DNA from: Arthrobacter sp. 31Y
GTDB lineage: Bacteria > Actinomycetota > Actinomycetes > Actinomycetales > Micrococcaceae
Direction: 5' to 3'
DNA length: 64,000 nucleotides
Assembly (NCBI RefSeq): GCF_000526335.1
Contig: NZ_JAFW01000001.1
Span: 3,658,001-3,722,000 of the forward strand
The notes under the pieces were generated by a model that saw nothing but the letters and a program-made list of their open reading frames with translations, ran no database searches and was not told the origin of the DNA. A program made the position numbers and the translations under genes. The stretch's first letter is position 1. The number at the start of each line of letters is the position of its first letter. Below are positions 26,334 through 34,696 of this stretch, piece after piece.

Positions 26334-27329
26334 ATGAAAGCCTTCGTCCTCAATCAGTACAAGGAACCCCTTCAGCAGCAGGACGTCCCCGAGCCTGTGC
26401 TCGGAGACCATGACGTGCTGGTGGACGTGAAAGCTGCAGGCTTGAACCAACTGGACGAGAAGATCAGGCAGGGGGAGTTCAAACAGATCCTCCCCTACAA
26501 ACTGCCCCAGGTTCTGGGCCACGATGTAGCAGGCGTCGTCCTCAAGGTCGGATCGAGGGTGCGGTCGTTTGCGCCCGGCGACGAGGTGTTTGCACGCCCC
26601 GGAAATGACAGCATCGGCACGTTTGCGGAGCGCATCGCCGTTGCGGAGGAAGACCTGGCCATCAAACCGGCCACCGTCAGCATGGAAGAGGCCGGGTCAC
26701 TTCCGCTGGTGGCGTTGACCGCTTGGCAAGCGTTGGTGGAGCGGGGCTCCGTGAGGCCAGGCCAGAAGGTGCTCATCCATGCAGGCGCCGGGGGAGTAGG
26801 ATCCATTGCCATTCAGCTGGCCAAGTATCTCGGGGCGACGGTGGCCACAACTGTCAGCGCAGGAAACAAGGACTTTGTCCGGGACCTTGGCGCGGACGTG
26901 GTGATCGACTACCGGACCGAGGACTTCACGGAAATTCTCCATGACTATGACCTCGTCCTGGACAGCCTCGGTGGCGAGAACCTTGAGCGCTCCTTGAAGG
27001 TCCTGAAGAAGGGTGGCCGGGCCATTGGCATCGCAGGGCCGCCGGATGCCGGCTTCGCCCGGCAGTTGGGCGGAAACCCGGTACTGCTGGCTTTGATGAC
27101 CCTGCTGAGCTCGGGGGTCCGCCGCCAAGCCCACCGTTTGGGGGTCGCTTACGAGTTCCTCTTCATGCGCGCTGATGGTGGCCAATTGAGGGAAATTGCG
27201 GCACTTATCGACACCGGAGACATCAGGCCAGTAGTGGGCAGGGTGGTCCCGTTCGATCAGACGGCCGACGTCCTTGCTGCTTTGGAAAAGGGCGGCGTCC
27301 GCGGCAAGACCGTCATCAGCCATCTCTAA
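26334..27329 (+). CDS. Zinc-independent alcohol dehydrogenase-like NADP oxidoreductase
   Basis: 331-aa medium-chain dehydrogenase/reductase of the quinone oxidoreductase group. GroES-like N-terminal domain (residues ~1-125; LGHDVAGVVLKVGSRV) and Rossmann domain with VLIHAGAGGVGSIAIQLAKY (~145-165). The structural-zinc cysteines are absent, as usual for this subgroup. It likely reduces enones or quinones with NADPH, in the cytoplasm. AGGAG sits before the ATG. First gene of an operon with the alpha/beta hydrolase, controlled from the palindromic promoter above. Confidence 0.92.
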   Translation: MKAFVLNQYKEPLQQQDVPEPVLGDHDVLVDVKAAGLNQLDEKIRQGEFKQILPYKLPQVLGHDVAGVVLKVGSRVRSFAPGDEVFARPGNDSIGTFAERIAVAEEDLAIKPATVSMEEAGSLPLVALTAWQALVERGSVRPGQKVLIHAGAGGVGSIAIQLAKYLGATVATTVSAGNKDFVRDLGADVVIDYRTEDFTEILHDYDLVLDSLGGENLERSLKVLKKGGRAIGIAGPPDAGFARQLGGNPVLLALMTLLSSGVRRQAHRLGVAYEFLFMRADGGQLREIAALIDTGDIRPVVGRVVPFDQTADVLAALEKGGVRGKTVISHL

Positions 27330-27355
27330 CCACTCACACCGACAGGACCAACATC

Positions 27356-28210
27356 ATGAGCAGTGAACAGCAAAACCAGAGCAGCTACTTTCAGGTGCCC
27401 TCTAAAACCGTGACGGCTAACGGCGTCAGCTACGCATACCGTGAAATGGGGCCCAAGGGCGGAGTCCCGGTAATTTTCCTGATTCACCTTGCCGGGACCA
27501 TGGACAACTGGGATCCGCGAATCATCGAGCCCATCGCTGCGAAACACCATGTGATCACCTTCAGCAACAGGGGCGTCGGCGCCTCCACGGGGTCCGTGCC
27601 GGACACCATCGAAGCCATGGCTGATGATGCCGCCGCCTTTATCCAGGCCCTTGGCTATCCGACAGTGGAACTCTTTGGATTCTCGCTCGGTGGCATGATC
27701 GCCCAGTCACTGGTGGTCAAACACCCCAGCCTCGTCCGCAAGCTCGTCCTGGCCGGAACAGGCCCTGCCGGTGGGGAGGGCATCCAGCAGATCATCGGAA
27801 CCACCTACTATGACGTAGTTCGGGGCGCCCTCACCCGACAGGACCCCAAGGAGTTCCTGTTCTTCAACCGGAACGCCGCCGGAAAACCCGCTGCGAGGGC
27901 ATTCATCCAGAGGCTCAAGGAACGGACCACCAATAGTGAGGCACCCATCTCGCTCAAGGCATTCCAGACGCAACTGAAGGCCATCAGGCGGTGGGGATTA
28001 TCGCCGTCGGCCGATCTCGGCGTCATCACCCAACCCACGCTCATCGCCAACGGCGATAACGACCGCATGGTGCCCTCGGTGCTTTCGAGCGACATGCATA
28101 GGAGGATTCCCGGCAGCGAGCTGGTCATCTACCCTGACTCCGGGCACGGCGGCATCTTCCAGTTCCACGACAGGTTCGTCCCTGTAGCCCTCGAATTTCT
28201 GGGCCGCTGA
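27356..28210 (+). CDS. Alpha/beta hydrolase
   Basis: 284-aa alpha/beta hydrolase fold enzyme. The nucleophile elbow is GFSLGG (Ser in VELFGFSLGGMIAQSL, ~residue 107), the oxyanion strand is VIFLIHLAGTMDNWDP, the acid Asp lies in IANGDNDRMVP and the catalytic His in YPDSGHGGIFQ. Similar proteins act as esterases or as cofactor-free haloperoxidase-like hydrolases; substrate unknown. It begins 26 bp after the oxidoreductase and ends inside the first unit of a 16-bp repeat array. Confidence 0.92.
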   Translation: MSSEQQNQSSYFQVPSKTVTANGVSYAYREMGPKGGVPVIFLIHLAGTMDNWDPRIIEPIAAKHHVITFSNRGVGASTGSVPDTIEAMADDAAAFIQALGYPTVELFGFSLGGMIAQSLVVKHPSLVRKLVLAGTGPAGGEGIQQIIGTTYYDVVRGALTRQDPKEFLFFNRNAAGKPAARAFIQRLKERTTNSEAPISLKAFQTQLKAIRRWGLSPSADLGVITQPTLIANGDNDRMVPSVLSSDMHRRIPGSELVIYPDSGHGGIFQFHDRFVPVALEFLGR

Positions 28211-28264
28211 TGCACTGGCCCACTGATTTGTCGGCCCGCTGAATCTTCGGCCCGCTGATACGGT
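28201..28264 (+). repeat. Four tandem 16-bp repeats between hydrolase and tetR
   Basis: Four consecutive 16-mers start at 28201, 28217, 28233 and 28249, each of the form GGSCCRCTGA plus six variable bases. Unit 1 includes the hydrolase stop codon; unit 4 ends 6 bp before the TetR start codon. Period is exact, so slippage duplication or a phased binding site are both possible. Confidence 0.7.
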
Positions 28265-28270
28265 AGCTAA

Positions 28271-28873
28271 ATGCAGCCTGCGCCCCAGACACTTGGCCGA
28301 CGTGAGCGGAATAAGCAGGAAAAGCTTGACCGCATTACCGCGGCCGCACGCGAACTTTTCACCCAGTATGGAGTGGATGAGGTCACCACCCAGCAGGTGG
28401 CGGAAAAGGCCGACGTCGGATCGGGAACCTTGTTCCTGTACGCGAAGACCAAGGCGGAGCTACTGCTGTTGGTGCACAACGCCAAGTACGCCCAAGCGCT
28501 GAACGTGGGAGTCGAAGCGGCCGCCGCTGAAGTCGCGGTGCTTGACGCGGTGATGGCCATCATTCGTCCCATCATTGAGTGCAACCGCGTTCAGATCGAA
28601 AACGGCCGCACCTACCTGCGGGAGATCGTCTTCGGTGACCCTGCCGAACCTCACCATGCAGAGGCGTTGTCGCTCACTATGCGTACGGAGGAGGCCATTG
28701 CCGGAGTGTTGGGCCGCGACGGTCAGTTGCTGGCCCGCGACCCGGCGAAACTGGCTCGGATCGTCTCGGCCATCATGTTCGTCAGCATGGCATCCTCAGC
28801 GACTATTGACATGACAGACGCCCAGGTTGGCGACGAGATCCGGGATCAGATCAGCGTGCTCCTGGGCGCCTGA
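28271..28873 (+). CDS. TetR-family transcriptional regulator
   Basis: 200-aa regulator. The N-terminal HTH is at residues ~12-58 (RITAAARELFTQYGVDEVTT then QQVAEKADVGSGTLFLYAK). An all-helical ligand domain follows. It probably binds the palindrome ATGAGTGCACTCAT in the operon promoter and responds to a hydrophobic ligand handled by the oxidoreductase/hydrolase pair. Third gene of that cluster; convergent with terC. Confidence 0.92.
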   Translation: MQPAPQTLGRRERNKQEKLDRITAAARELFTQYGVDEVTTQQVAEKADVGSGTLFLYAKTKAELLLLVHNAKYAQALNVGVEAAAAEVAVLDAVMAIIRPIIECNRVQIENGRTYLREIVFGDPAEPHHAEALSLTMRTEEAIAGVLGRDGQLLARDPAKLARIVSAIMFVSMASSATIDMTDAQVGDEIRDQISVLLGA

Positions 28874-28893
28874 CTCTAGCGCTTTGGCGGGTT

Positions 28894-30081
28894 CTAGCGG
28901 TTGAGGAATTCCTCGTGCTGGCGGTGTGCTTCGGTCACCTGCTCGCGGATCTTGTCCACGTCCTTGGCCTTGTTCCGGTACTTCAGCGGCATCTGGACAA
29001 TCTGCGCTTCCTCGGCGGTCAGCGCCCGGTAGATGCGCTCGCGCTCGTTGGCATCGGCGGTGTAGTCGAGGTCCAGATAATCGACGGCGTGACGGCGGGC
29101 GTTGTTGATGGCCGTCTGGGCTTTGCCCGCTGGGCTGATCAGTGAGAGCACCACGGTGATGATCAGGACGCCGATGATGACGCTGAGCGAAAGGCCCGTG
29201 GTGATTTCGATGACGTTGACGTGTTCGCCGTCGTTGATGAACGGCAGGTTGTTCTCGTGCAGGGCGTGAAGAATCAGCTTCACGCCGATGAACGCGAGGA
29301 TTGCCGCCAAGCCGTAGGAGAGGTAGATGAGGCGGTCCAGCAGTCCGTCGATCAGGAAGTACAGCTGGCGCAAGCCCATCAGTGAGAATGCGGTGGCTGT
29401 GAAGACGATGAAGACGTTCTGGGTCAGGCCGAAGATTGCCGGGATGGAGTCCAGGGCGAAGAGGATGTCCGTGCCGCCGATGGCCACCATTACCAGCAGC
29501 ATGGGAGTCAGGGCCCTCTTGCCGTTCACGACGGTGAAGAGCTTGTCGCCGTCGTACTTGTCCGTGGTGTGGAAGAGCTTCTTGGCGAGCCGGATGATGA
29601 AGTTGTTGGCCTGACCGTCCCCATGGTCACCGGGCTTGAGTAGGTTGCCGGCCGTCAGGAGCAGGATGAGGCCGAAGATGTAGAACACCCACGCGAACGA
29701 GTTGATGAGCGCGGCGCCCAGGAAGATGAAGCCGGTACGGGCGATCAGGGAGAACACGATGCCGAACAGCAGGACCTTCTGCTGATCCTCACGCGGCACC
29801 CTGAAGCTCGCCATGATGATCAGGAACACGAACAGGTTGTCTACCGAGAGGGCCTTCTCCGTGATGTACCCGGCGAAGTACTCGGACCCCATTTGGCCGC
29901 CGCCGAAGATCAGGACCAGGATGCCGAAAACTATCGCGAGTCCCACGTAGATGGAGGACCAGATGGCCGCTTCCTTCAGCGATGGGACGTGGGCTTTCCG
30001 GATGTGAAAGAAGTAGTCAAAGGCCAAAAGCGCCAGAATGACGACGATGGTGATGCCCCAGATGAGGGGAGAGACGGTCAT
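28894..30081 (-). CDS. TerC-family integral membrane protein
   Basis: 395-aa TerC/Alx family protein with nine or so membrane helices. It carries the two acidic membrane motifs typical of the family, ALSVDNLFVFLII and GGTDILFALDSIPAIFGL, and a long charged C-terminal tail. Characterised relatives export manganese or support metal loading of secreted proteins; tellurite resistance gave the name. The frame is open to 30246, but ATG 30081 begins the standard N-terminus (MTVSPLIWG), so the extra 55 codons are rejected. No Mn riboswitch of the yybP-ykoY type was seen upstream. Confidence 0.92.
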   Translation of the reverse strand: MTVSPLIWGITIVVILALLAFDYFFHIRKAHVPSLKEAAIWSSIYVGLAIVFGILVLIFGGGQMGSEYFAGYITEKALSVDNLFVFLIIMASFRVPREDQQKVLLFGIVFSLIARTGFIFLGAALINSFAWVFYIFGLILLLTAGNLLKPGDHGDGQANNFIIRLAKKLFHTTDKYDGDKLFTVVNGKRALTPMLLVMVAIGGTDILFALDSIPAIFGLTQNVFIVFTATAFSLMGLRQLYFLIDGLLDRLIYLSYGLAAILAFIGVKLILHALHENNLPFINDGEHVNVIEITTGLSLSVIIGVLIITVVLSLISPAGKAQTAINNARRHAVDYLDLDYTADANERERIYRALTAEEAQIVQMPLKYRNKAKDVDKIREQVTEAHRQHEEFLNR

Positions 30082-30190
30082 ATGATCCTGCTTTCGTGAG
30101 GCGCGCGAGTGGTGTTGCTCACCGAGGGTCAAACTCTTGGAATCAAATTTACCGGGACTGATGGTGCGTGCGCTAACTAGGCCGTCATGG

Positions 30191-30228
30191 GAAAGTACTT
30201 GACAACTTGGAAAGTACTTTCTTATGGT
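30191..30228 (+). promoter_or_regulatory. Promoter with two AAAGTACTT operators
   Basis: -35 TTGACA at 30199-30204 and -10-like TATGGT at 30223-30228 (spacer 18). GAAAGTACTT occurs at 30191-30200 and the perfect 12-bp palindrome GAAAGTACTTTC at 30210-30221. The two copies flank and fill the promoter spacer. The probable binder is the winged-helix protein encoded second in this operon. Confidence 0.65.
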
Positions 30229-30261
30229 GAGGCTACTGATCCGCACAACTTTGGGGAAACC

Positions 30262-30705
30262 ATGAACGAGAACACAAGCAACATGTCACCGGCCGAAGCA
30301 CGGGAACTCCTGGCACGGGCCGATTCACTGGGCGCCTCCTCCATCAATGCAGCTGCCTGGCCAGTGGCTGTGACGTTCACCAGTCTCGCGATTATGGGTT
30401 CACTGCTGATGATCGGGTTGCACATCGTTCTGGTCGCCGGCTACGGCGCTGCGTTGTTGGCCTGTTCCGTAGGAGCCTGGGCCGCGATCACAGCATGCAT
30501 CTGGCCAATGTTCCAACGATCCACCAAGGTCGGCTTCACCAAGCGCTTCCTGACGTCTCTTCTGGGGTACTTCGGGCTGTACGTCGTGGCGCTCGTGGTT
30601 GGTGCCTACTTCTTCCGCGACGGAAACCTCTGGTTCTATATCCCCGCTGCTATCGCACTTGCCGCCATCGGCCTTGCTGCTGCCTTCCGTGAGCTGCGCG
30701 CATGA
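30262..30705 (+). CDS. Hypothetical four-helix membrane protein
   Basis: 147-aa protein. A soluble N-terminal helix (MSPAEARELLARADSLGASS) precedes four membrane segments in pairs (residues ~33-80 and ~95-140). No enzymatic motif; function unknown. The frame is open to 30187 but ATG 30262 lies just downstream of the promoter. The stop overlaps the next ATG (ATGA at 30702-30705). The pairing of such membrane proteins with a small winged-helix repressor is recurrent in actinobacteria. Confidence 0.85.
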   Translation: MNENTSNMSPAEARELLARADSLGASSINAAAWPVAVTFTSLAIMGSLLMIGLHIVLVAGYGAALLACSVGAWAAITACIWPMFQRSTKVGFTKRFLTSLLGYFGLYVVALVVGAYFFRDGNLWFYIPAAIALAAIGLAAAFRELRA

Positions 30706-31007
30706 GCACCCCGGCGGAACACCCGCGTCACAAGCTCAACGAGCTCGTCCACTCACCAGTCCGCTTCTCCATCATGGCTGCGCTCGCGAAGGCTGAGTCG
30801 TTGGACTTCAAGGACCTGAGGGACGCGATTCAGGTCAGCGACTCGGTGCTGAGCAAGCAGCTCTCAATTCTGGAGAAGGCCGAGTTCGTGAAGATCAAGA
30901 AGAGCTTCGCCGGCAAAATGCCTCGGACGTCGGCCAGCCTGACGGGTACCGGACGGAACGTGTGGGCGGCGCACTTGCAGACGCTGCGGGACATCGCGGG
31001 CGGCTAG
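30702..31007 (+). CDS. Winged-helix (HTH_34/MarR-like) transcriptional regulator
   Basis: 101-aa single-domain regulator. The winged helix has its recognition region in LRDAIQVSDSVLSKQLSILE and its wing in FVKIKKSFAGKMPRTSASL, typical of the HTH_34 (PF13601-like) group. It probably autoregulates its operon through the GAAAGTACTTTC sites. No ligand domain. Translationally coupled to the membrane protein. Confidence 0.9.
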   Translation: MSTPAEHPRHKLNELVHSPVRFSIMAALAKAESLDFKDLRDAIQVSDSVLSKQLSILEKAEFVKIKKSFAGKMPRTSASLTGTGRNVWAAHLQTLRDIAGG

Positions 31008-31020
31008 GTTCTTCCGGCCA

Positions 31021-31185
31021 GCTCAGTTCGAGCTGCCCTCGCGGAGTTTCTGCCTAAGCCACTCCGGCTGCTTGTGCTCATCTCGCGAAGGGTCGATCAC
31101 GGTGGAGCTCGATCGTAAAGTCGGGTCCTCGGTCAGTGACAGAACGGCGCCGGTTCTTCCAGTCAACTGCTTGAACTGGGAACCT
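31021..31185 (-). pseudogene. Remnant of an immunity gene (C-terminal ~55 codons, frameshifted)
   Basis: Minus-strand translation gives VDWKNRRRSVTDRGPDF, then after a one-base shift STVIDPSRDEHKQPEWLRQK. The intact immunity genes at 34937-35587 and 35633-36289 have VDWNNRRRPVTD, then GTDF and TVIDPS at the same spacing. The rest of the gene is missing; the fragment abuts the stop of the first Imm52-like gene. It is a decayed cassette left after recombination in the immunity array. Confidence 0.75.
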
Positions 31186-31930
31186 AGCTCGCAGAACGGT
31201 CATTCGGGATGCCATTATTGTTGGCTCTGAATGCGGCTTCGTACCTTTGAACAGCCTCCCAGGTCCAGTCCTTGAGGACCGCCAGAGTGCACCTCCGTAG
31301 CGGGCGCAGTTCGACTAGAGGGTCTTCCGGGAGGACGTAACCGCTGTCGTTAGCGAAATAAGTGACAACCCCAACGGGTGGATACCAGATGGGCTGGTCC
31401 CGGTTTTTCCTGGTTATTGCGGAGCTGAAAATCCCGCCCCGAGTGGGCTCCCATAGATCAATGAGGGAGGCTACGCAGTCAACGAGGGCTCCGCGTCCGG
31501 GGACCGCCGCTTCGAGAAAATTGAGGTTGAAGGAGTCGCTTGATCGCTCATCTTGGTCACCGTCCGCCGCGGAGACTTCGAAGGGGCATACCCGTCGATC
31601 ACTTCCAGCGAGGAAACCGAGTATGGAGACGTAGCAGCCCCAGCTCGGGTAGAACGTCCCCACGTCATCTTTACGGGCGCCGTCCTCCACGCTGAGTGCC
31701 ATTTCCCGGTGGGTTCGCGGGAGCCTGTTGTCGTGGCCCATTCGCTGGTCTGCGTAGTTAACGTGGAGCCACTCAATGGGTCGGCTATCGAGGTCCTCGA
31801 GAACGTTGACAGTCGACAGAACTCTCGTCGCAATGTCATCCGGACCCGCCTTGCGCCCACCCAGCTGCAGTCGAAGCGAAATACGCTTTAAGGCGGGATC
31901 GAACAATTCAGCTGCAACAGTACTCTTCAT
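31184..31930 (-). CDS. Imm52-like immunity protein, paralogue 1
   Basis: 248-aa member of a four-gene paralogous set. Shared words: LFDPALKRI near the N-terminus, LQLGGR, RPIEWLHVNY, MALSVEDGARKDD, FYPSWGCYVSILGFL and PPVGVVTYFANDSGYVLP. The pattern (GR early, WxP and vGvvTYf late) resembles the Imm52 immunity family; that assignment is from memory. Cytoplasmic. The ATG at 31930 is chosen over 31951 because GAGGACGAC sits immediately upstream, as in the paralogues. Probably neutralises a toxin module related to, or once part of, the locus downstream. Confidence 0.75.
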   Translation of the reverse strand: MKSTVAAELFDPALKRISLRLQLGGRKAGPDDIATRVLSTVNVLEDLDSRPIEWLHVNYADQRMGHDNRLPRTHREMALSVEDGARKDDVGTFYPSWGCYVSILGFLAGSDRRVCPFEVSAADGDQDERSSDSFNLNFLEAAVPGRGALVDCVASLIDLWEPTRGGIFSSAITRKNRDQPIWYPPVGVVTYFANDSGYVLPEDPLVELRPLRRCTLAVLKDWTWEAVQRYEAAFRANNNGIPNDRSAS

Positions 31931-32108
31931 GTCGTCCTCTTCGGCATACATCTATGTCATCGTCCTAGTGGCAAGTAGTTGATGTGAATCGAGACCGTCC
32001 CCGTTTCCGGTGGTGCGCCGCTGTGTGGCGAGTGCAGCTCATGCCGGAATGCATTCTGTACCAGAGCGGCTTGTTGCCGGACGTTTGCTCCTATGACTGC
32101 CTGTGGCT

Positions 32109-32804
32109 TCAACTTCTTGCTGAATAGACCTTGCGGGCGTACGCAACTGCGCGCTCACTGTCTAAATCACGTACCACTGCGAGTGATCCTGTCGCTGTTT
32201 TTCGAACAGACACTTCGGCTAGTGACGGCAATGGCGGTTGCAGGCTATCGGCCCAGTAGGTTACAAGGCCAACACTTGGCTGGCCAATGGGGCGATTGAC
32301 CTTGTCGGAAATTTCGTCAGTCAAAGCCGCACACCAATCGGCCTCCCAAATTTCGCCCACGAACTGAACCAAGGTGGCCAAGCCCGTAGAGCAGGGGAGG
32401 CAATGAGGATCGTCGGTTCGGAACGCGATCCTGAGGGAGTTTCCCAACCGGGTGCTGGCACCAACAGTGCCGGTGACGGAGACAAGCTCTCCCTCAGGCA
32501 ACCCGTCAGTGCTTCCGAAAAGAGGCAGAGCCACTCCTCCCCTCGTCCACACCCGGTCGTCATCACCCAACGTCATGAACGGCCTGAGATCTACCGCAGC
32601 AGGCTCTTGATCGGTGGGAAAGGGTCGCATAACGATGCGGTCTTCGTCCCCGACATCGGCGGCCCAGCTTAGTTTTACGCCCAAGACCGACTCGATCGTA
32701 CCTAGGGTTCTGAGGAGTTTCGCCGCCAGCTCTTGTTCTTCCTCGGCTCTCATTGGCCATCGGCCGATGATGATGGGTCGTGCATACGTATCTGTCCGAT
32801 TCAT
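32109..32804 (-). CDS. Imm52-like immunity protein, diverged paralogue 2
   Basis: 231-aa protein (236 aa if the ATG at 32819 is used; AGG before 32804 favours the inner start). It is clearly more diverged than the other three, but keeps the same layout: RPIIIGRWPM, a WTRGG block, NSLRIAFRTD in place of NSLRLSFDD, and PSVGLVTYWADS in place of PPIGVITYFAEN. The N-terminal LFDPAL element is lacking. Probably an immunity protein with different specificity. Sequence is visibly A+T-richer than the housekeeping parts of the window. Confidence 0.65.
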   Translation of the reverse strand: MNRTDTYARPIIIGRWPMRAEEEQELAAKLLRTLGTIESVLGVKLSWAADVGDEDRIVMRPFPTDQEPAAVDLRPFMTLGDDDRVWTRGGVALPLFGSTDGLPEGELVSVTGTVGASTRLGNSLRIAFRTDDPHCLPCSTGLATLVQFVGEIWEADWCAALTDEISDKVNRPIGQPSVGLVTYWADSLQPPLPSLAEVSVRKTATGSLAVVRDLDSERAVAYARKVYSARS

Positions 32805-32965
32805 CAACAACCTGTTCATTCGTGTCGCTTACATACTAAATGGAACATATTTGACGTCAATGGGGTAGCCAGCTAGTTTGCAAGCATCACCGGCGGATGT
32901 AATAGTGCGATCAGCGAGAGATTCCAACTGCTCTCGGTGAGAACTCTCTGGGGCCGGTCCCCGGG

Positions 32966-33712
32966 CTACCTACTGAAGCGGGGGTTTGGTTTGCCCTCGT
33001 TGAGATCCCTGAATAACTCTTCGTAGGCTAGGGCGGATTCCAGCGTCCAATCTTTCAGGATGGCCAGAGTGCCGCCGTTCAACGGGTGTGCGTCAACTAG
33101 GGGGCTCGCTGGGAGGGTGTAGGTGGCGTTTTCTGCGAAGTAGGTGATGACGCCAATAGGCGGGTACAAAATGCGATCGTTTCTGTGTCGCTTGGCTAAT
33201 TCCAATCCGTCGATGGCTCCACGCGTAGGCCTCCAGATCTTCACAAGCGAAGCGAAGCTCTTAACAATGCTGTCGCGGTCCGGAACCAGTGCGTCGTCAA
33301 AACTCAGTCGGAGGGAGTTACCTGACCGTGGGTCTTGATCGCCGTCAACTACCGAGAGATCAAAGGGGGCCACGCGACGATCGCCCCCGGCCAAGAATCC
33401 GAGTATGGACACTGAATAGCCCCAACTGGCATAAAACTGTCCAGCATCGTCCTTACGGGCACCGTCCTCCACGCTGAGTTCCATTTGTGGATGAGTTCGC
33501 GGAAGCTTGTCGTCGCTACCCATTCTGTGTTCGGAGTAATTTACGTGGAGCCACTCCATCGGGCGGGTGTCTAAAGTTTCAAAAAGATCCAAAGTTGTAA
33601 GGACCTTTTCGGCGATGTCGGATGGATTTGCAGCCCGGCCTCCCAGCTGCATGTGTAGCTCGATAGATCGGAGGGCTGGGTCGAATAGATCGGAAGCAGT
33701 CACCTTTGCCAC
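32966..33712 (-). CDS. Imm52-like immunity protein, paralogue 3
   Basis: 248-aa paralogue, closest to paralogue 1: LFDPALRSIELHMQLGGR, RPMEWLHVNYSEHRMGSDD, MELSVEDGARKDDAGQFY, SILGFLAGGDRRVAPFDLS and YPPIGVITYFAENATY. Long stretches are identical to paralogue 1, so the duplication is fairly recent. GTG at 33712 is chosen from AAGGAGGACGAA just upstream and agreement with paralogues. Likely cytoplasmic antitoxin. Confidence 0.75.
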   Translation of the reverse strand: MAKVTASDLFDPALRSIELHMQLGGRAANPSDIAEKVLTTLDLFETLDTRPMEWLHVNYSEHRMGSDDKLPRTHPQMELSVEDGARKDDAGQFYASWGYSVSILGFLAGGDRRVAPFDLSVVDGDQDPRSGNSLRLSFDDALVPDRDSIVKSFASLVKIWRPTRGAIDGLELAKRHRNDRILYPPIGVITYFAENATYTLPASPLVDAHPLNGGTLAILKDWTLESALAYEELFRDLNEGKPNPRFSR

Positions 33713-33879
33713 TTCGTCCTCCTTCCCTGCATTCATGTATGGTGATTCATCGGAACGTATCTAACGAAATTTTGGTCTTAGTTCAAGACCTGGCAGCATC
33801 GTTGACTCCCGACAATGAACATCCCTCCCCGGAGTCGCCTCGGGCATGGGTGCCACGGTGCAGGGTTTCGCAACCTCGA

Positions 33880-33955
33880 GAGCCCGGATGGGGCGGCACC
33901 GGCAAAACACACCTCGCCCCGGGCAACGCCCCCGTCAACGGGATCGGGGTAGGCC
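33880..33955 (+). pseudogene. Possible IstB-type ATPase fragment (IS21-like relic)
   Basis: A short plus-strand reading contains GWGGTGKTHLAPG, resembling the Walker A region of IstB transposition helpers (GTGKTHLA). No more than about 25 codons resemble the family and no transposase part or ends are seen. It sits between two immunity paralogues in otherwise featureless 33713-33934 sequence. Low confidence; could be chance. Confidence 0.2.
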
Positions 33956-34672
33956 GTTGTTAATCGCTTTGAACGCTTCGCCGTAGGTGAGAACAGCTTC
34001 CAAGGTCCAGTCGTTCAGTATTGCCATCACACCACTTCGTAACCGTCGCAGTTCAACCAGGGGGTTTTCGGGTAAGACGTATCCGCTGTCTTCTGCAAAG
34101 TACGTCAGAACTCCAACGGGTGGATACCAGGCGGGTTCCCCTCGGTGTAATCGGCTAACTTCGTAGCCGAAGACTCCGCCTCGCGTGGGCTGCCACACTT
34201 CTATCAGCGCACTGAAGCTGCTAACGACAGCTTCGCGGCCAGATACGAGCGCGTTTGCAAAAGTTAAGGAAAACGAATCGCTTGAAAATCCGCCGTGGGC
34301 TCCGTCGCTGACTTTAGCGTGGAAGGGGCTCACAGCTCGATCCGACCCCTTGAGAAAGGAAATTAGTTGTACGAAGTAACCCCAACTTGGGTGAAAGCGC
34401 TCCGCATCATCCTTTCGGGCGCCAGCCATAACAAGAGTGCCCAGTTCCTCAATGGTGCGTCCTACTTTTTCATGTCCGAGGGTTGCCCCACCACTTCGCG
34501 GAATCCCGACCCACTCCATCGGGCGAGGATCCAGTCGCTCAAGAATCTCTAAGGTTGCCAAAATCCTAGCTGCGATATCTGGTGGTCCCGCCTCCCGACC
34601 GCCCAACTGTAGGTCGAGGTCTATATCGTCCAGAGCGGAGTCGAAGAGAGCCGCCGAATAGATTTCTGCCAC
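33935..34672 (-). CDS. Imm52-like immunity protein, paralogue 4
   Basis: 245-aa paralogue. LFDSALDDIDLDLQLGGR, RPMEWVGIPRSGG, HPSWGYFVQLISFLKGSD, DSFSLTFANALVSGREAV, WQPTRGGVFGYEVSRL and YPPVGVLTYFAEDSGYVLP. The C-terminal third is almost the same as paralogue 1, while the central third differs, as expected when specificity changes. GTG 34672 follows GAGGAGTCCAAC, matching the start of paralogues 1 and 3. Confidence 0.75.
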   Translation of the reverse strand: MAEIYSAALFDSALDDIDLDLQLGGREAGPPDIAARILATLEILERLDPRPMEWVGIPRSGGATLGHEKVGRTIEELGTLVMAGARKDDAERFHPSWGYFVQLISFLKGSDRAVSPFHAKVSDGAHGGFSSDSFSLTFANALVSGREAVVSSFSALIEVWQPTRGGVFGYEVSRLHRGEPAWYPPVGVLTYFAEDSGYVLPENPLVELRRLRSGVMAILNDWTLEAVLTYGEAFKAINNGLPRSR

Positions 34673-34696
34673 GTTGGACTCCTCATTGTGAATCAA

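Noticed and set aside
30082..30190. yybP-ykoY manganese riboswitch before terC
   Set aside because: The leader lacks the conserved purine-rich loops of that riboswitch; nothing more than a plain leader is visible.
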